The notes beneath the pieces are model-generated. The model was not told the DNA's origin, made no database searches, and worked only from the letters and a program-made list of their open reading frames with translations. A program made the position numbers and the translations under genes. DNA of 64,000 bases from Hippopus hippopus (lineage: Eukaryota > Mollusca > Bivalvia > Cardiida > Cardiidae), in NCBI GenBank assembly GCA_946811185.2, contig OX328112.1, positions 11,247,215 to 11,311,214 of the forward strand, read 5' to 3'. Positions within the stretch are counted from its first letter, which is position 1. Each line of letters starts with the position of its first letter. Positions 15,301 to 21,300 of the stretch are shown here, in pieces.

Positions 15301-18300
15301 TTGATTGGCTAAACCAAATGGTGTACCCGATCCAAAGTTCTGTTATTTTCAAATTTAGAGGTAAAGAATGCTTTGAATTTGAATACGTCTAGAATGTTGT
15401 TGTTTGATAAAGATTTAAAGCACCATTTTAAGATGGAAATATTTTTATTGTCAGATATTGACCTGGAATCAGTCAGCAGTTACAGCGAGGATGATGACGA
15501 AGATGAGGACTCCAGCCTGTCAGACAGTGACTACATTATTGTCCCTCTGCCAGACTGTTTTAACATCTCCAAACCTATGAACCAGTCACAGACCTTGTCG
15601 AGTTATTCAAACTCAGTGGTAGACAGAGATTTTTCTATGGACGATAACCATAATTCTTTATCACAGAGTAAGATTGATTTCTTTTGCTCTCACAAGGATG
15701 TAATTTTTAGCTCCACTGGCCGAAGGCCAGCGAGCTATTGTCATGGCGTTGTGTCCGTCGTCCGTCCGTTCGTTCGTCCGTGCGTGCGTCCGTAAACTTT
15801 TTCTTTAAAAAACTTCTCCTCAGAAACTATTGACTGGATTTTTACCATATTTCACAGGAATGTTCCTTTGGTGGTCCTCTTTCAAATTCCTTCAAATAAT
15901 TGTTCCATGAAGAATTCTGGTTGCCATGGCAACCAAAGTAAAAAACCTGTAAAAGTCTTCTCCTCCCAAACCGCTATTTGGATAGCATTATTATTTTGCA
16001 GGAATGTTCCTTAGATACAGGTTTACAGAATTCCTTAAAAAAAAAAAGATCTGTCAAAAAACATGGCTTTTATGGGAGACTCACTTTCCTTTTATGGTAT
16101 AAAGTAAAATCTTTGAAAAATTTCTTCTCTAAAACTATTCATTGGATTTCATTGTTGTTTTGCAGGTAAGTTCCTATGGTGGTTGTCTACCAAATTGTTT
16201 CTTCAGTGAGCTAAAATGCAGGATTGAATGATAATTGTTAAAATCTTCCTTTCGCCATTATAGAAATATCAGGCCTGTGGAGCGATACAGGCGCTCAAGC
16301 GCCTCTAGTTTCTCCTTTGACAGGATTGCCTCCCTTTGAAGTTTAAACTGATTCAAGCTCAATACTTATTGCAAGACTGATAGAGTTACCTCTCTTTGGG
16401 CACTCTTTCGCATATTTGGTAAGAAAAAGTAAAGTCTTGTAAGACAGCACGATATTAATTAGGTCAGTTATGGTGCCCATAACATGGAGAAAATATTGAC
16501 TAATCTATAACGAGAAAAACAAATGAGAAATAAAAGTCTGAATGTACTTATTAGATACAATTGGGCAGTGAAACTGTTAGTAAAGATAGTTGCATTTGAT
16601 CGAATTTCATTTATGTTGCCATTGATCTTTGTTCACAAGTGGTCCCGGTAGTAAGTCTAAACACACCTCTAACATAAATGGTTCCACAAATGCAAATAAG
16701 AGGTATTGAAATCTGAAGCTCAATTCAAAACTGTCCCAGCTCACAATGATCTACTCAGATATATAGGGTCTGACATGATTTGGTGTTTGAGATAAAAAAA
16801 TTATTAAACAAGTCTAGGGAAAATGTTATTAAGTGAGCCTTTGGCAAGCTTAATAACATTTTTTCTTGAAGAGTTTAATAAAATTTTTATCTCAAAAGCC
16901 AACACTGAAAACAAGGAAGGTTATGTGATAAATTATTTTTGTATTCGCTAACTTATACAAGCATGCTCTGGCAAAAAGGGGTTTAATGCATTTGCAAAAA
17001 GTATCGACTCGGGTCAGCCTGTGCTGTCCATGCAGGCTGATCTGGGTTGAAACATTTTGCTATTGGTCAATTTTCTGCATGTCACATGACCAGTCTACCT
17101 CCTGATTCAGCCAGTTGTTAGACAAAATGGATTTTATGGATCCATAATCATGTTATGACTTACCTGTTATTGTGCATCATAGAAGTGAGCCATGCTCTGG
17201 CAAAAGGGGGCTTAATGCATCTCCGTGATCCATTATACCCAGCAAGTCATCACCTGATCATGGATGCATAAAATCCATTTTGTACAACAACCGACTAAAT
17301 CATGGGGTAGAATGGTCCTTGGACATACAGAAAATTGACCATTCACGAAAAGTTTCGGCCCAGGTCAGCCCGCGCGGAATGCGCAGGCTGACCTGGGTCG
17401 ATACTTTTCGCAGATGGATTAAGCCACATTTTGCCAGAGCATGGCTCAAGTGCATTAAGCCTCCTTTTCACAAAGCAATGCTTACATATTTAAATCATTT
17501 TCTTTCTCATTCAAACTAGGAAGTAGTAGAGCGGTCTCTGTGGATGAAATATTGTCAACATCAGGGGTCATAGAGCAGCGACCTTTAAGCCCCACCCCGC
17601 CTGACTCTCAAGGTCAACCTGATACGATGACAGAGACAGACTGCAGTCCAAACCCTGAAATGTCAGAAAGCACAGAATCTTATCATATGCCTGAAGTGGA
17701 CCTGCCTAAAGTGAAAGGTATGTGTCTGGGTCATAGAATCATTTTAAAGTGACGTTGTACTATTTAATCTTTTGACCTTCAAAAAAATAAAATGGAACTT
17801 GGTTAAAAGTCAGACCACAATCTCTTGATCTTCTACACTTGCAAGCTGTGTTTTATTGCTTTAGTTTGCTAAATAGTAAAAATTTGAATAATTGCAAGAA
17901 CTTGGACTCTTACAGGGTGATAGCATTTGCACATGACAGTATTGTTATGGCTTAAAGGATGGAATGCTGTCTTTTTCTTTCTTTTCTTTAAACATATTTA
18001 TTTTACCTCATTTGAGAAACAAGTTCATACAACTTATGCTAATCTCTCTCGTTTCTGCTTCCTGGGAACTACACCAGTACTCGCACTGAATATGTGGGCC
18101 AATGAAAGATCCCAAAGTTGACACACGCTCCCGGGTATCAAACTCGGGACCTTTTGGTTACGAGGCCGATGCTCTACCTCACAACCCACGAGCACCACAC
18201 TTTGTTGTCTGAATAGAAGAAAATGCTTAAAAAAGCCTCTTTCATTGAGGATGGTCCAAGCTTTTGATTATTTTGTAAAGGAGTTCATTGAAACCTTTCC

Positions 18301-21300
18301 ACATGTATGAGGATTGCATGTAATAGCATAGATTTGCTATTTCAGCTTGGGACCTTTTTAAATTGTTTTCTACTTTTTCTCGATGTGATTTTCTTCATTG
18401 ATTTCCATCCAAATGTGCCTGTGTGTTTTAACCCTTTAGCACACATTCCCGTGTTTTAACAAATCATGATGAAAAATCCCTTTAAAAACATTGTGGGAAA
18501 AGGAGAAAATGCTGGTAACCGGCATTTTCTCCCACGATGTTTACTTCCGTTACGAAAACAAAATTCAACATGGGAGTCACAGTTTATTTAGTCGTGTGCA
18601 AATGCCCTCAATTCAGGCTGGTCCGAAACTTTTTCATTTGGTAAAAGGTCAACAAATCTCTGTAGGCTTTTGAAAATAATGTTAGGAAATTGTTTGTAAC
18701 CAGCATTTTAATTTGTTGGTACTATATTTTCTAACCTTTTACAGACATATCTCGGCATTTTAGATACATTTATGTCATCTATCAATGTGACAAAACTTTT
18801 AGTCTGATGAAGGGTTTATCAGTATTCAAACTCAGCTTGTGTAATTAATCCTGCATGATATGATCACAAGTTTTAAAGATACATCTGCACTCGTTTTCAT
18901 CCAGTTTTTTAACCAATATCATCGTTATTTTATGAAATTATAATCATTCTTCATGCCAAATGTAGCCCTTGACAGTTGCAAAGTTGCACAGATTACGACA
19001 GATAGAAAATGTGTTTCATCCTAGTAGGCTACCCAAGACATCACTGTGGTTATTTCTGGTTTTAAATCGAAGACAAATCCCTTGAGTTTCTTTATTCCAT
19101 ATTCCTTATATATTGATTATTCTACACACTGTCAGGTTTTAACAGCGTTTCTCTCTTTTTGAAAAAAAGCTTTTGAAGACATTTTGTATCTAGTTACAGT
19201 ATTAACCAAATTTTAACCATAATGTATTGCAGTAGCTGAAGCGGAAGCAGAAGCTGTAAACATTGTAACAGAACAGCCAAGTGGAGTTAGCTCCCTCCCA
19301 CTTCCTGTTGGTGGAGATGATGGAGTAAGCTCCCCTACCATTGATGAGCCACAAGGGGGAGCTGATAATAGTGATGGAGCCTCTGGAGCTGCATCAGCAG
19401 AAAATGTATATTTGGGTTTTGTTATACTGTGCAAAACATTTGAGCCATGCTCTGGCAAAAGGGGGTTTAATGCATCTCAATAATGCACTGTACCAAGCAA
19501 GTCATTACATAATTATGGATCCATAAAATCCATTTAGTCTAACAAACAACTGGATCTGAAGGTAAAATGGTCCTTTGCCTTGCAGAAAAAAAAATTACAA
19601 ATGGCAGAAAGTATGACCCATGTCAGCCTGCACAGATTGCGAAGGCTGACATGGGTCTATACTTTTTGCAAATGCATTAAGCCTCCTTTTTGCAAAGTAT
19701 GACTCAAAAATGTTGTAGTCTTATACCAGAAAGAGCCTTATAGGCCCAGTCTGTCAGATCTGAGCTAGTCCACCTTTGGGCATGTACAGAGGTGTTTGTT
19801 TCACAAATTTCCTGCTAGGCTTTCTTTTTATACCCCCCACAACGAAGTGGATGGGGGTATACTGGAATCGCCATGGCTGTCTGTCCGTCTGTCCGTAGAC
19901 ACAAATTTGTCCGGCGAAATACTCCAACACCTTTTCAGGTACTGAACTCAAATTTACACACACTGTTCCTATATATATGAAGTTGTGCATGTGCAATTTC
20001 CATGACCCTGCTGCGATTTGTTGCGGAATTATCTCCCCTTGAACTTTTTTCTACTCTTCCTTTTGTACTAAACCATTCTGCATTCTGTGACATAGACCTG
20101 TTTTGTGACAAGGAGCTGGTGGGGGGTATGATCACGTTTAGTGATAGCTCTAGTTATATTTTACTCTTGTATTTAGTTTCTGGACTACTACTAAGCAAAA
20201 AGTACAGATGTGCAAGGATGAATTTTTCGGATAAATGCCTTTAAGCATTCATTTGGAAAACATTCTGAAAATTATTTTAATACTTTTTACTTCCATTAGT
20301 GGAGGAGGTCTTCTACTTAACCCTTTACCAAACGACAAAATTTTTCACTATACCAAACTGAAAGCATTTGCAGACGGAAAATTTTGTATGGCTCAAATAA
20401 TGGACATCGTCTTTGATAAGATAGAAAACATTATGGGATAAAGAGAAAATGCTGGTTACCAGCATTTTCTTCTTTTCCAAAAATGTTTTCAAAAAGCTTT
20501 TATCATCAGGGTCTTTAAAACAAGGGATGGTGTGCTAAAGAGGCAAAGCAGCCTTTCTGTTTACTACTGGAAGAACATCTAAACAAATAAGTTGTGGACA
20601 AGAATGCAATAATTCCATTGGACTGATGAAATAAGTACAATGGAATTATCACAAACTTGTTAATCTTATAAAAGATTGGATAAACTGTAATTTCTGTGTT
20701 TGTCTACAGCTTGACAGCCAGACAGCACCCTCTATGCAATCAGGGGAGACAACTCCTGACAGCACTGATGCAAAGGAACCTCTGTCAGCCTCAGCCCAGA
20801 TGCCCGACAATGTTACCTATGTGAAGGTTAACGGGCAGAAACAAAAACAGCAGAAACAACAGAAGTAGGTCATTTTCTACCTATTTTCATTTAATTTTTA
20901 CCAAATGACAAAATTTCAAATTCAAAACAAGTGCAAGCAACAAATTCAGTGTGACCCAATAACTAGAATTTCTCTTAAGAAGAAGAGAAAACTGGGGCAA
21001 AAGGAGAAAATGCTGGTTACCAATATTTTCTCCTTATCCCACAGTTTTCTACCTATGCATTCAAACACTACAATTTGAAAAACGTTACAATTTTTGTCTG
21101 TAAATTCCTTCAATACAGAAAATAAATAGAGTTTATTTCATCAGCTTGTGGTTAATATGGGGAAATATTTGCCGAAAAAGGGAAAAGTATGCGAAAATAA
21201 CGAGTGCCGTAAGGCACAAGTTATTTTCGCGGACCTTTCCCTTTTGAGGCAAATATTTCCCCATATTAACCACAAGCTGATGAAATAAATTATATATTAT

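Noticed and set aside
18120..18198. Functional tRNA-Thr gene
   Set aside because: The anticodon stem is mispaired and the B box is off consensus; better explained as a pseudo-tRNA or SINE head.
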